DNA from: Lolium rigidum
Taxonomy: Eukaryota > Streptophyta > Magnoliopsida > Poales > Poaceae
Length of the DNA: 64,000 bases
NCBI RefSeq assembly: GCF_022539505.1
Contig: NC_061508.1
Span: 69,077,754-69,141,753, forward strand
Direction: 5' to 3'
Shown here: positions 46,581 to 59,306 of the stretch, piece after piece
How positions within the stretch are numbered: the first letter of the stretch is position 1
Layout of the letters: each line of letters starts with the position of its first letter
The notes under the pieces: generated by a model
Seen by the model: only the letters and a program-made list of their open reading frames with translations
What the model was told of the DNA's origin: nothing
Databases searched by the model: none
Position numbers and translations under genes: made by a program

Positions 46581-48084
46581 TGATGTCTACTCTCGCTTCT
46601 TTTCTCGTAGACAGTGTTGGGCCTCCAAGAGCAGAGGTTTGTAGAACAAGCAGCAAGTTTTCCCTTAAGTGGATCACCCAAGGTTTATCGAACTCGGGGA
46701 GGAAGAGGTCAAAGATATCCCTCTCAAGCAACCCTCGCAATCACGATACAAGAAGTCTCTTGTGTCCCCAACACACCTAATACACTTGTCGATGTATAGG
46801 TGCACTAGTTCGGCGAAGAGATAGTGAAATACAAGTAGTATGGATGTATATGAGTGGTAATAGCAATCTGAATAAAATATGGCAGCAAGTAAACATGCAA
46901 TGTAACAGTAAATAAGCGGTGTTTGCAGTATTGGAAACAAGGCCTAGGGATCATACTTTCACTAGTGGACACTCTCAACATTGATCGCATAATAAATAAT
47001 AACTTCTTCTCATTTGTGCTACATACACTCTTTGTTGGATGACAAACACCATTCATTGTGTAGGGCTACAAGAGCTCCCTCAATGCCGGAGTTAACAAGC
47101 TCCACAACATTCGATGTTCATATTTAAATAACCTTAGAGCATAATAGATCTTTACAAAATAAACCGAGTACTAACATAGCATACACACTGTCACCATTAC
47201 ACTATGAAAGGGGGAATAAATCACATCAATACTATCATAGCGATAATCAACTCCATAACCTACAAGAGATTATGATCATAATCTACGACAAGAACCACAC
47301 GATGCACACACTCGTCACCATTACACCATGCAGGAGGAATAGACTACTTTAATAACATCACATGAGTAGCACATAACTAGTAGCGATACAAAGCTCATCA
47401 TATGGATCTCAATCATGTAAAGCAGCTCATGAGATCATTGTATTGGAGTACAGAGAGAGAGATTAACCACATAGCTACGGTAGAGCCCTCAGCCCCAGGG
47501 GAGAATTACTCCCTCCTCATGGGAGACAGCAGCGGTGATGAAGATGGCGGTGGTGTCGATGGAGAAGCCTTCCGGGGGCACTTCCCCGTCCCGGCGGCGT
47601 GCCGGAACAGAGACTCTTGTCCCCCAGATCTTGGCTTCGCGATGGCGGCGGCTCTGGAAGGTTTCTCGTACCGTGGCTTATTCCTCTCGGGGTTTTAGGT
47701 CAGGACCTTTAAATAGGCGAAGAGGCGGAGTCGGAAGGTCGATGAGGCGGCCAGACAACAGGGGGGCGCGGCCCACACCCTGGCCGCGCCAGCCTGGTGT
47801 GTGGGGCCCCCAGGGCTCCCCTATGGCGGCTCTCGGGGGTTCTGGAAGCTTCGTGGGAAAATAGGATGCTGGGCGTTGATTTCGTCTGATTCCGAGAATA
47901 TTTCCTTACTAGGATTTCTGAAACCAAAAACAGCAGAAAACAGGAACTGGCACTTCGGCATCTTGTCAATAGGTTAGTTCCGGAAAACGCATCAAAACGA
48001 TATAAAGTGTGATCAAAACATGTAGGTATTGTCATAAAACAAGCATGGAACATCAGAAATTATAGATACGTTGGAGACGTATCA
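46581..48084 (-). repeat. B 5' LTR
   Basis: 1,504 bp, pairs with 41703-43204 and ends directly before TSD ATGTG. Confidence 0.95.
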
Positions 48085-48089
48085 ATGTG

Positions 48090-48412
48090 CAATGCGCAAT
48101 ATGATGCATGAGGTGCAAGGGTTTCATGCGTAGCAAAATTAAGTGGGGTGTTCAAATTAGCAAGAAATAATGGAACACCCTCACATAACATTTAGTTCTT
48201 ATTACAATTTTAATTTGGCCGAACCAGGGATGATGCCAATGATGCATGACAAGTTCAGATTTGAAAACCTCACACTTTTCTGATACAAATAGATATAAAA
48301 TTTTCCAAAATCGGAGGTGTGGATGTGAAGTTATGAATTAGGCAACAATTGTCGAATTTAGTCCAGATTTGAAAATTGACATAATTTTAGTTGTTTAAAA
48401 GTTTAAACAAAC
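48090..48412 (-). other. Element J sequence after its ORF
   Basis: Non-coding stretch between the end of the J ORF and B. It continues across B to 41697. Confidence 0.6.
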
Positions 48413-49877
48413 TTAATAGATGGATAGACCATGTTTTTCTGATACTCCAGGATATAAAGTTTGTGTGATTTGGATTTTGGTAAATGCAATTTTAAAACGT
48501 TTGAAAAAAGGCAGGGGAAAAATATTGATGACATACCCTTTGGTGTGAATCCCATGGGTCGGATCATGTATCTCGTCCTTGTTGGGGTAGCTCTCTTGAG
48601 CTCGTTTCGTCAACTCATGCTCCGTGGCGGTGGAAGTGGTCGTCTGTGTACCTATACATGGAATAAGCAAAACAAAAAGCGTGTGTGCATGGTAGATGAA
48701 TACATCATCCATCTTGATGTTCCATGTCTTGTGCACATCACCATTAGTGTCAAGCAAGATAGTATGAAATGCATGGCGATGGTGCATATGGCATGAAGGT
48801 GCATTCATGGCATGTGGTAACTTAGGATCATAAAAAATTGAGAAGGCTATGGGGGCCATCTCGTGGACAATGAAATAAGCATTCTTCCATACCAAGCATA
48901 GGAAAGAGCCATTGGTCATAATATTGGATGCAAGGAACATGGAATAGTGCAAACATTTTGGGCAAAGCATGTTCAACATGTTATCACTGTTGTCAACAAC
49001 CCTATGGAAAGAGCAAGTGGTCATCAAGGGTGTCACAACACAAGCATGATCATAATCATTATCATTGCAAGCAAGCGGGGATAAAGTGAAACTCTCATAG
49101 CATGACATGTTCATGGTATCACAATCAATCAATTCCACATGATCAACAATGTTATCAAGCAAAGCATCACATGGGAATATGAAAGAAGTATGTGATGTAG
49201 CAAATGTATCATCAAGATCATGCATGCACTCATAAGTCATCATGTCCACTAGTGGGATCATGTCATCATCAACACCTATCTTGTTACCTTTGTAGGCCGA
49301 CTCATTTGAGGTAGGTGTTGTAGGAGTAGGAGGATCCATGTGGTCGACATGTGCATCTTGAAGAAAGCATGGTGAGATATCATCATCTTCATGCACCATG
49401 TACATTGTCTCCATGATCGGGAACTCGTCCTCCGTGGAACCTAGTGCAACATAAGAAGACACAAACGAGGGAGAGGTTAATGTGTTAGTAAATGGGATGT
49501 CGTCCATGGACCTATCATCTACCTCTCTCAACTCACTTTGTGTATCACTCATGTCCTCCAAATGGAAGCACTCAAACTCACATATGGGGTGGAAGTCACT
49601 CAACTCACTATCACTCTCACTCAAGTGGGCTAAGTGGCTCTCATGCTCACATGGGATTGGTACCAACTCATCAATCAAGCATATAGGAGTAGGCTCGACT
49701 TTCTCATCTCCATGCGCCTCCATAGGTGAAGGGAAAATCCCATGCTCAACCATCTCAACTCCGTCCCCTCCCAAGTCGTCCTCAAGCGGTGGCGCCATAG
49801 TGTCGTTGAGAGCTAAGCTATGATCAACTTCACCATTGAGTTGGCCTTGTCGATCTTCATCTTGAAGTGTGGACGCC
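48413..49877 (-). pseudogene. Element J ORF, C-terminal part
   Basis: Continuation of the ORF at 56696-57786. If C and one ACGCC copy are removed, the frame passes straight from ...ATKKSMA into this part, with no stop until 48413 (SEKHGLSIY*). About 488 codons. It is strongly acidic (PICEFECFHLEDMSDTQSEL; many Asp, Met and His) with several Cys-rich patches (MLNMLCPKCLHYSMF). Near the end come MDDVFIYHAHTLFVLLIPC and THGIHTKGYVINIFPLPFFK. No protease, RT or integrase motif. An ATG at 49796-49798 gives an open frame on its own, but the join to the upstream part is the better explanation. Function unknown; position after a gag-like N-terminus suggests a structural polyprotein tail. Confidence 0.6.
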
Positions 49878-51473
49878 TGATGGCGTGTAACTCACACGTT
49901 CGTTGGGAACCCCAAGAGGAAGGTATGATGCACACAGTAGCAAGTTTTCCCTCAGAAAGAAACCAAGGTTTAATCGAACCACGAGGAGCCAAGAAGCACG
50001 TTGAAGGTTGATGGTGGCGAAATGTGATGCGGCGCAACACCAGGGATTCCAGCGCCAACGTGGAACCTGCACAACATAACCAAAGTACTTTGCCCCAACG
50101 AAATAGTGAGGTTGTCAATCTCACCGGCTTGCTGTAACAAAGGATTAACCGTATTGTGTGGAAGATGATTGTTTGCGAAGAAAACAGTAAAACAAGTATT
50201 GCAGTAGATTGTATGCGATGTAAAGAATAGGACCGGGGTCCACAGCTCACTAGAGGTGTCTCTCCCATAAGATAAAAGCATGTTGGGTGAACAAATTACA
50301 GTCGGGCAATTGACAAATAGAAAAGGGCATAACAATGCATATACATGATATGATAAATATAGTGAGATTTAATTGGGCATTACGCAAAGTACATAGACCG
50401 CCATCCAGCATGCATCTATGCCTAAAAAGTCCACCTTCAGGTTATCATCCGAACCCCTTTCAGTATTAAGTTGCAAAGCAACAGACAATTGCATTAAGTA
50501 TGGTGCGTAATGTAATCAACAACTACATCCTTAGACATAGAATCAATGTTCTATCCCTAGTGGCAACAGCACAACCACAACCTTAGAACTTTCTGTCACT
50601 GTCCCAGGTATCAATGGAGGCATGAACCCACTATCGAGCATAAATACTCCCTCTTGGAGTTAAGAGCAAAAAATTGGCCAGAGCCTCTACTAATAACGGA
50701 GAGCATGCAAGATCATAAACAACACCTAAATAATAGATTGATAATAACCATAACATAGTATTCTCTATCCATCGGATCCCGACAAACACAACATATAGTA
50801 TTACAGATAGATGATCTTGATCATGTTAGGCAGCTCACAAGATCCAACAATGAAGCACAATTAGGAGAAGACGACCATCTAGCTACTGCTATGGACCCAT
50901 AGTCCAGGGGTGAACTACTCACTCATCACTCCGGAGGCGATCATGGCGATGAAGAGTCCTCCGGGAGATGATTCCCTCTCCGGCAGGGTGCCGGAGGCGA
51001 TCTCCTGAATCCCCCGAGATGGGATTCGCGGCGGTGGCGTCTCTGGAAGGTTTTCCGTATCGTGGCTCTCGGTACTGGGGGTTTCGCGACGGAGGCTTTA
51101 AGTAGGCGAAAGGGTAGGTCAAAGGGCGTCACGGGGGGCCCAGACGACAGGCCGGCGCGGCCAAGGCCTGGGCCGCGCCGCCCTATTGTCTGGCCACCTC
51201 GTGGCCCCACTTCGACTCTCCTTCGGTCTTCTGGAAGCTTCGTGCAAAAATAGGACCCTGGGCGTTGATTTTGTCCAATTCCGAGAATATTTCCTTACTA
51301 GGATTTCTAAAACCAAAAACAGCAGAAAACAGCAACTGGCTCTTCGGCATCTTGTTAATAGGTTAGTTCCATAAAATGCATAAATACGACATATAATGTG
51401 TATAAAACATGTAGATATCATCAATAATGTAGCATGGAACATAAGAAATTATCGATACGTTGGAGACGTATCA
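49878..51473 (-). repeat. C 3' LTR
   Basis: Plus strand TGATGGCGTGTAAC to GGAGACGTATCA. It pairs with 55093-56690. The LTR end distal to the hairpin (GTTACACGCCATCA) differs from B's (GTAGACATCA), which marks C, S1 and D as one subgroup and A and B as another. Confidence 0.95.
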
Positions 51474-51487
51474 GCATCCCCAAGCTT
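51474..51487 (-). other. C polypurine tract
   Basis: GCATCCCCAAGCTT on plus, next to the LTR. Further copies at 53361 and 53419. Confidence 0.85.
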
Positions 51488-54052
51488 AGTTCTCGCTCGT
51501 CCCGAGCAGGCAAACGATAACAAGGATAATTTCTGGAGTGACATGCCATCATAATCTTGATCATACTATTGTAAACATATGTAATGAATGCAGCGATCAA
51601 AACAATGGTAATGATATGAGTAAACAAATGAATCATAAAGCAAAGACTTTTCATGAATAGTACTTCAAGACAAGCATCAATAAGTCTTGCATAAGAGTTA
51701 ACTCATAAAGCAATAAATCAAAGTAAAGGTATTGAAGCAACACAAAGGAAGATTAAGTTTCAGCGGTTGCTTTCAACTTATAACATGTATATCTCATGGA
51801 TAGTGTCAATGTAAAGTAATATAACAAGTGCAATATGCAAGTATGTAGGAATCAATGCACAGTTCACACAAGTGTTTGCTTCTTAAGGTGGAGAGAGATA
51901 GGTAAACCGACTCAACAATAAAAGTAAAAGAAAGGTCCTTCAAAGAGGAAAGCATCGATTGCTATATTTGTGCTAGAGCTTTTATTTTGAAAACATGAAA
52001 CAATTTTGTCAACGGTAGTAATAAAGCATATGAGTTATGTAAATTATATCTTACAAGTTGCAAGCCTCATGCATCGTATACTAATAGTGCCCGCACCTTG
52101 TCCTACTTAGCTTGGACTACCGGATCATCGCAATACACATGTTTCAACCAAGTGTCACAAAGGGGTACCTCCATGCCGCCCGTACAAAGGTCTAAGGAGA
52201 AAGCTCGCATTTTAGATTTCTCGCTTTTGATTATTCTCAACTTAGACATCCATACCGGGACAACATGGACAACGGATAATGGACTCCTCTTTAATGCATA
52301 AGCATGTGGCAACAATTATTATTCTCATATGAGATTGAGGATATATGTCCAAGACTGAAACTTCCACCATGATTCATCGCTTTAGTTAGCGGCCCAATGT
52401 TCTTCTCTAACAATATGCACACTCCAACCATTAAGGTGTTACATCTCTCTTACTTCAGACAAGACGGACATGCATAGCTACTCACATGATATTCAACAAA
52501 GAAATAGTTGATGGCGTCCCCAGAAGCATGGTTATCGCACAACAAGCAACTTAATAAGAGATAAAGTGCATAAGTACATATTCAATACCACAATAGTTTT
52601 TAAGGCTATTTTGTCCCATGAGCTATATATTGCAAAGGCGGATGATGGAATTTTAAAGGTAGCACTCAAGCAATTTACTTTGGAATGGCGGAGAAATACC
52701 ATGTAGTAGGTAGGTATGGTGGACACAAATGGCATAGTGGTTGGCTCAAGGATTTTGGATGCATGAGAAGTATTCCCTCTCGATACAAGGTTTAGGCTAG
52801 CAAGGTTATTTGAAGCAAACTCAAGGATGAACCGGTGCAGCAAAACTCACATAAAAGACATATTGTAAACATTATAAGACTCTACACCGTCTTCCTTGTT
52901 GTTCAAAACTCAATACTAGAATTATCTAGACCTTAGAGAGACCAAATATGCAAACCAAATTTTAGCGAGCTCTATGTATTTCTTCATTAATGGGTGCAAA
53001 GTATATGATGCAAGAGCTTAAACATGAGCACAACAATTGTAAAGTATCACATTATCCAAGACATTTTAGAATTACTACATGTAGCGTTTCCCGATTCCAA
53101 CCATATAACAATTTAACGAAGAAGTTTCAACCTTCGCCTTGAATATTATGAGTAAAGCCTAAGGACATATTTGTCAATATGCAACAGCGGAGCGTGTCTC
53201 TCTCCCACACAGTGAATGCTAGGATCCATTTTATTCAAACAAAAACAAAAACAAAAACAAACCGACGCTCCAAGTAAAGAACACAAGATGTGATTGAATA
53301 AAAATATAGTTTCAGGGGAGGAACCTGATGATGTTGTCGATGAAGAAGGGGATGCCTTGGGCATCCCCAAGCTTAGACGCTTGAGTCTTCTTAAAATATG
53401 CAGGGGTGAACCACGGGGGCATCCCCAAGCTTAGAGCTTTCACTCCTCTTGATCATAGTATATCATACTCCTCTCTTGACCCTTGAACTTCCTTCACACC
53501 AAACTTCAAGCAAACTCATTAGAGGGTTAGTGCACAATTAAAAATTCACATATTCAGAGGTGACACAATCATTCTTAACACTTCTGGACATTGCACAAAG
53601 CTACTGGACATTAGTGGATCAAAGAAATTCATCCAACATAGCAAATACGGCAATGCGAAATAAAAGGCAGAATCTGTCAAAAACAGAACAGTCCGTAAAG
53701 ACGAACCTTAAAGGTGCACTAGACTTGCTCAAATGGAAAAACTCAAAACTAATGAAAGTTGCGTACATATCTGAGGATCATGCTCGTAATTTTTCATATT
53801 TTTTCGAATTTTCTACAGAGACTTATGCCAGAATTCGTGACAGACAGCAATGCTGTTTCTGCGCAGCGATCCCAAATATAACATCAACTTTAACATAGAA
53901 ACTTTACTTGGCACAAAAACATGATAAGGAGAGGTTGCTACAGTAGTAAACAACTTCCAAGACTCAAATATAAAATAAAGTACTGTAGTAAAAACATGGG
54001 TTGTCTCCCAAGAAGTTCTTTCTTTATAGCCATTAAGATGGGCTCAGTAATT
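51488..54052. other. C interior, non-coding
   Basis: Corresponds to 43219-45732 of B. The open frames seen here (for example 53560-53898, 52532-52843) lack motifs and are not conserved with B. Confidence 0.7.
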
Positions 54053-54871
54053 TTAATGATACTCTCGCAGTAAATAGGAGTTGAAGCAAAAGAGAGCATC
54101 AAGAAGCAAATTCAAAACACATTTAAACCTAACCCACTTCCTATGAAAAGGAATCTTGTACACAAATAAATTCATGAAGAACAAAGTGACAAGCATAGAA
54201 AAGCAACACAAGTGCAATTTCAAGATTCTCAACATAAAGAGGGGAAACTTAATATTATTAAGATGCATATAACCATGTTTCCCTCTCTCATAATAGTTTT
54301 CAGTAGCATCATGAACAAACTCAACAATATAACTATCACATAAAACATTCTTGTCATGAGCCACATGCATAAAATTATTACTCTCCACATAAGCATAATC
54401 AATTTTATTAGTTGTAGTGGGAGCAAATTCAACAAAATAGCTATCACTATTATTCTCATCACCATAATCATCATATATAGGAGGCATATTGTAATTATAA
54501 TTAATTTTCTCCTCAATAGTAGGTGGACTAAAAATATCATATTCATCATTGCAAGCATCATATATAGGAGGTAAAGTATCATCAAAGTAAATTTTCTCCT
54601 CCATGCTTGGGGCACTAAAAATATCACAACCAGCTTCCCCAAGCTTAAATTCTTCCATAGCTTTAGCAATAATAGTGTTCAAAGAGTTCATGCTAATAAC
54701 ATTGCTACAACTATTTTGTAAACAAAGTTCCATGGGTTTTTTAATTTTCTCTTCAAACACATCATGTCCTAATTCAAGATATAGTTCATAAAGATCTCTA
54801 ATTTTTTGTTGTTTTCCATTAAGCCTAACTAGTGAAAATAAAAGCAAGTACAGGACTAGACATGATAACAA
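54053..54871 (-). CDS. C ORF of unknown function, longer relative of the B ORF
   Basis: 272 codons, intact. A hydrophobic N-terminus (MLSCLVLYLLLFSLVRLNGK) comes first, then a charged helix-like part (LYELYLELGHDVFEEKIKKP). Two repeat modules follow, APSMEEKIYFDDTLPPIYD and SPPTIEEKINYNYNMPPIYD, then the shared APTTTNKIDYAYVESNNFMH and the hydrophobic MHLNNIKFPLFMLRILKL region. The B ORF matches it from residue 40 or so and lacks the N-terminal hydrophobic part. It extends past B's stop by about 25 residues. Both hydrophobic ends are compatible with membrane segments (inference). Family unknown to me. Confidence 0.65.
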   Translation of the reverse strand: MLSCLVLYLLLFSLVRLNGKQQKIRDLYELYLELGHDVFEEKIKKPMELCLQNSCSNVISMNSLNTIIAKAMEEFKLGEAGCDIFSAPSMEEKIYFDDTLPPIYDACNDEYDIFSPPTIEEKINYNYNMPPIYDDYGDENNSDSYFVEFAPTTTNKIDYAYVESNNFMHVAHDKNVLCDSYIVEFVHDATENYYERGKHGYMHLNNIKFPLFMLRILKLHLCCFSMLVTLFFMNLFVYKIPFHRKWVRFKCVLNLLLDALFCFNSYLLREYH

Positions 54872-55060
54872 AATAAATTAAATGCAAGTAACTAATTTTT
54901 TTGTGTTTTTGATATAGAGAACAAGACAGTAAATAAAGTAAAACTAGCAACTAATTTTTTTGTGTTTTGTTTAAGTGCAGCAAACAAAGTAGTAAATAAA
55001 GCAAGACAAAAACAAAGTAAAGAGATTGAGAAGTGGAGACTCCCCTTGCAGCGTGTCTTG
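54872..55060. repeat. Short direct duplication between C ORF and PBS
   Basis: CTAATTTTTTTGTGTTTT appears twice (54892 and 54953), each followed by related AGTAAATAAAG text, suggesting a local tandem duplication in the leader. Confidence 0.6.
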
Positions 55061-55081
55061 ATCTCCCCGGCAACGGCGCCA
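55061..55081 (-). other. C primer binding site (Asp-tRNA type)
   Basis: The minus strand reads TGGCGCCGTTGCCGGGGAGAT, 11 bases inside the 5' LTR. The first 17 bases fit the complement of the plant Asp-tRNA end exactly. Confidence 0.9.
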
Positions 55082-55092
55082 GAAAAAGAGCT

Positions 55093-56690
55093 TGATGGCG
55101 TGTAACTCACACGTTCGTTGGGAACCCCAAGAGGAAGGTATGATGCGCACAGTAGCAAGTTTTCCCTCGTAAAGAAACCAAGGTTTAATCGAACCAGGAG
55201 GAGCCAAGAAGCACGTTGAAGGTTGATGGTGGCGAAATGTGATGCGGCGCAACACCGGGGATTCCGGCGCCAACGTGGAACCTGCACAACACAACCAAAG
55301 TACTTTGCCCCAACGAAACAAGTGAGGTTGTCAATCTCACCGGCTTGCTGTAACAAAGGATTAACCGTATTGTGTGGAAGATGATTGTTTGCGAAGAAAA
55401 CAAGAAAACAAGTATTGCGATAGATTGTATGCGATGTAAAGAATAGGACCGGGGTCCACAGTTCACTAGAGGTGTCTATCCCATAAGATAAAAGCATGTT
55501 GGGTGAACAAATTACAGTCGGGCAATTGACAAATAGAAAAGGGCATAACAATGCATATACATGATATGATAAATATAGTGAGATTTAATTGGGCATTACG
55601 ACAAAGTACATAGACTGCCATCCAACATGCATCTATGCCTAAAAAGTCCACCTTCAGGTTATCATCCGAACCCCTTTCAGTATTAAGTTGCAAAGCAACA
55701 GACAATTGCATTAAGTATGGTGCGTAATGTAATCAACAACTACATCCTTAGACATAGAATCAATGTTTTATCCCTAGTGGCAACAACACAACACAACCTT
55801 AGAACTTTCCGTCACCGTCCCGGTATCAATGGAGGCATGAACCCACTATCGAGCATAAATACTCCCTCTTGGAGTTAAGAGCAAAAACTTGGCCGGAGTC
55901 TCTACTAATAACGGAGAGCATGCAAGATCATAAACAACACATAAATAATAGATTGATAATCACCATAACATAGTATTCTCTATCCATCGGATCCCGACAA
56001 ACACAACATATAGTATTACGGATAGATGATCTTGATCATGTTAGGCAGCTCACAAGATCCAACAATGAAGCACAATTAGGAGAAGACGACCATCTAGCTA
56101 CCGCTATGGACCCATAGTCCAGGGGTGAACTACTCACTCATCACTCCGGAGGCGATCATGGCGATGAAGAGTCCTCCGGGAGATGATTCCCCTCTCCGGC
56201 AGGGTGCCGGAGGCGATCTCCTGAATCCCCCGAGATGGGATTCGCGGCGGTGGCGTCTCTGGAAGGTTTTCCGTATCGTGGCTCTTGGTACTGGGGGTTT
56301 CGCGACGGAGGCTTTAAGTAGGCGAAAGGGTAGGTCAAAGGGCGTCACGGGGGGCCCAGATGACAGGCCGGCGCGGCCAGGGCCTGGGCCGCGCCGCCCT
56401 ATTGTCTGGCCACCTCGTGGCCCCACTTCGACTCTCCTTCGGTCTTCTGGAAGCTTCGTGCAAAAATAGGACCCTGGGCGTTGATTTCGTCCAATTTCGA
56501 GAATATTTCCTTACTAGGATTTCTGAAACCAAAAACAGCAGAAACACAAGAATCGGCTCTTCGGCATCTTGTTAATAGGTTAGTTCCAGAAAATGCATAA
56601 ATACGACATATAATGTGTATAAAACATGTAGATATCATCAATAATGTAGCATGGAACATAAGAAATTATCGATACGTTGGAGACGTATCA
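55093..56690 (-). repeat. C 5' LTR
   Basis: 1,598 bp, near-identical to 49878-51473. Ends at the TSD ACGCC. Confidence 0.95.
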
Positions 56691-56695
56691 ACGCC

Positions 56696-57786
56696 ATAGA
56701 CTTCTTGGTGGCTTGGACATGTAGCTCGTAGGAGTGGAGCATCTCGGCGCTTGGCGATGTGCATTTCCATGCCATGTGACCCTTTGCCTTGCACACCTCA
56801 CATAGGAGATTGGGACATTCCCGTGGAGGATGGCCTTGTTGCTTGCACTTGTAGCATCGGAGTCCATAGGCGTATGGCGAGGTAGGGGCCATTGTGGTGG
56901 TGGCACAAGAGGTAGAAGTCGCCTTACTAGGGAGGTCCTCTTGATGTGCCCTCTCCACCCTTGGAGTGGTAGACACCCTATGATGGTGTTCGTCGCCTTC
57001 ATGTCGAGGCTCTCGTCTTCGTGTCTCATCACCATGTCTTGATGGGTGTCGTCGAAGATCCTTGGAAGATGATGGTCGATGGCGATCATGAGGTGGCTTG
57101 TGTCGGCGAAGGTCATGTGGGGACATATGTCGATGTATACCATGAGGTGGTAGTGATTGACGACTATCATGAGATGGTGTGAGTCGATGACGGTCCTTGC
57201 CATGCCTAGATGATGGCTCATGCGACTTGGCATGTTGCTTGCGGCGCCTTGAGGAGCTCGGGGAAGAGTGTCGATGACGATCATGTTCGTGACGCTCTTG
57301 ATGCTCCATATGATGTACTTGAGGTCGATGATCTTGTGCATAAGCACTCTCATGGTGGCGCCCTGTGGAGCTCGGAGAAGTGTGTCAATGCCGAACATGT
57401 TGGGGACGCTCTTGATGATCCATATGATGATGCCATCGTGGAGGTCCTCTATCTTCATATGTAGCTCCGTTGGCCAAGTAGGGGTACTTTGGAGCACCGG
57501 TGGTGTACATGGTGGGGTCGATGTCGTCCTCATGGTGGTGCTCCACCATGTCGTCTGTGCTTGTTGAGCAATTGTCGATGTAGAGCTCCTCGATGTCGGT
57601 CATGCTGACAATGCTTGTGGAGCCATAGTCGTTGTCGAGCTCCTCGATGTCGGTCATGTCGATGATGCTTGCAGAGCCATAGTCGGTGTCGAACTCCATA
57701 TGTTCCTCCACATCCGCGGTGCTAGAGGAGGTATCCTCCTCAAAGTGCTCCATGTAGTCCTCCGTATCCTCTTCTTCGCTATCCAT
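56696..57786 (-). pseudogene. Element J ORF, N-terminal part: gag-like with two zinc knuckles
   Basis: Likely nucleocapsid/capsid-type protein. It starts at ATG 57784-57786 (MDSEEEDTEDYMEHFEEDTS). The first 80 residues are acidic with a repeated MTDIEEL...DYGSTS module. A long basic His/Arg/Ser part follows, with HDLRRHKPPHDRHRPSS repeats. Two knuckles come next, CYKCKQQGHPPREC and CEVCKAKGHMAWKC, then SYELHVQATKKSM. One in-frame TGA (57385-57387) stands where a CGA Arg codon would fit the His/Arg repeats; the same frame is open on both sides. The frame is cut by C at 56696 and continues at 49877. The zinc knuckles support RNA or DNA binding. Confidence 0.68.
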
Positions 57787-59306
57787 GTTAGCACGAAAAG
57801 ATCTATATGGTGGATGTTAGTGGAAGAACACTACCTCGCAACCTTACCGTGGTATGATAAGATCGGGGCGATCCAACAAACCGAGAGAAAAAACAATTGT
57901 ATCGGGCACTCACACAAAGACACACGCAAAAGCTAGCAAATATGGTGTTAGGTGAGTATGGTGGAAAGCCAAAAGACGAAATCCGAAATCAAGTTTGTTG
58001 TTAAGAGTGGGTGAAATCCAAAAACTCAAATGTCAAAGCGATGATCACTATAAACACGGAAAAGATATGGAACTCACACAAGAGATGAATTGGGTTAGTG
58101 CGACCAAGGAATGAGCGAAAAAGTGTATGCACCCGTAAGCAAGGGTGCTCGGTGTCACACTAACACAAGGAGAGGCAAAGCTTTGGTTGCAATATGAGGG
58201 ACAACAAGATTCACACGTGGCCTCTCTTCTCTTTTCTCTCTTTTGCTTAAAAGCTTTTCCCTCTTTTTGTATTTGGTGGCACTTACACTCTTTGTGTATT
58301 TGTATGTATGAAGGCACTCGCACACTTTTGCTCTTTTGTGTTTTGGCGGCCTTTTTCGCGCACTATGTTAGCGTTAGCCTTGCTGTTGCTATTTGCCACA
58401 CGAGTTCTTGCTTATAAGCTTGACTCCACACTACACACACACCTCACAATCGGGGCCACGTGCAATGTCTCGCAACACTCGATAAGCAATGCTCGATAGG
58501 ATAGATCGCAAAAGAAGAGGGGTTACAAGGGTAATGCAAGTTATACCTAAGTTGTGTAGGCGGTGATGGACACCAACTTGCAATGATGGCGGTGGTGTCA
58601 AGAGTATGTTTGCAAGTTCGGGGTGCCGAGGATGTCGCCGCTTGCTTCGGAGCTGCGGGTTAGTGTCACAAACAAGGCACTCAAACCGGAACAAGCAAAC
58701 ACAAGTTAGCGGAAGAAATGGGTCAAAGTAGCTCGGCGGTGGTGGCGGTGGTATGCCGGTGGTGGGTGGTGTCGATGCTCTTGCGGATGCGGTGGTGGTG
58801 GTGGGGCCGCGGCGGTGTTTACCGGTGGGTTGGAGAGGTGGTGGTGCTTGCCGGCGGTGGGTAGGGGTGGCGGTGGTCGGCGGTGGTGGTGGTGTTGTGG
58901 TGCCCGGTCCAGGGGCCGGTCAGGCCGGGTCTGGGGCCGGCTGACCCGGTCAGGCGGCCGGTCGGCCGGTTTCTGGGCCGTCCGGTCCGGTTCGTGGGCC
59001 GGTCAACCGGTGCTCAACCGGCCAGCGCGTTTTCTCTCTCCTGTTCTTGAGCCAAACAATCCAAATCGACCCAAATCGAAGGAAAACGATGGAATTGGGG
59101 GCTATAAAGTGGGGGAAATAGTAGACCAAGCACAACAACACCGAATCCATGGACCAAAACCACTCCAAACGCAACAAAATCGCAGATCCATCCAAATGCA
59201 ATTTAGGGCTATTTTTTTGGGGAATTTTTTGGAAAATTTTTAGAGACGAAACTGGGTGGGTGGGGGGTCAAATTCGCGGAAACCAAAGGCTGCTGATACC
59301 ATATAA
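57787..59306 (-). other. Element J leader
   Basis: Between PBS and ORF on the minus strand. It includes a GC-rich Pro/His-coding-like stretch of CCACCACC repeats (58740-58960) and ACCGGCC words. Open frames here follow simple repeats and are not credible. The PBS TGGTATCAGCAGCC lies at 59288-59301 (minus), resembling the initiator-Met-tRNA type TGGTATCAGAGC. Confidence 0.55.

Larger units (their letters stand above)
41703..48084 (-). mobile_element. B: non-autonomous LTR retrotransposon, minus strand
   Basis: 6,382 bp with LTRs 41703-43204 and 46581-48084 and perfect TSD ATGTG (41698-41702 and 48085-48089). The interior is 3.4 kb with one ORF (45733-46365) and no pol. The PBS is of Asp-tRNA type and the PPT is AAGCTTGGGGATGC. 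Sister of A and C. Confidence 0.95.
49878..56690 (-). mobile_element. C: non-autonomous LTR retrotransposon, minus strand
   Basis: 6,813 bp with LTRs 49878-51473 and 55093-56690 and perfect TSD ACGCC (49873-49877 and 56691-56695). The layout is the same as B: Asp-tRNA PBS, one unusual ORF, long non-coding interior, AAGCTTGGGGATGC tract. It is inserted in the coding region of J. Confidence 0.95.

Noticed and set aside
55061..55081. tRNA gene
   Set aside because: Only the 3' 18-21 bases of an Asp-tRNA complement are present. This is a primer binding site; no cloverleaf surrounds it. No tRNA or rRNA gene was found elsewhere.
58753..59243. Gly/Val-rich open frames in the J leader
   Set aside because: Follow a GGTGGTGGC simple repeat and face the wrong way for J. 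No support as coding.
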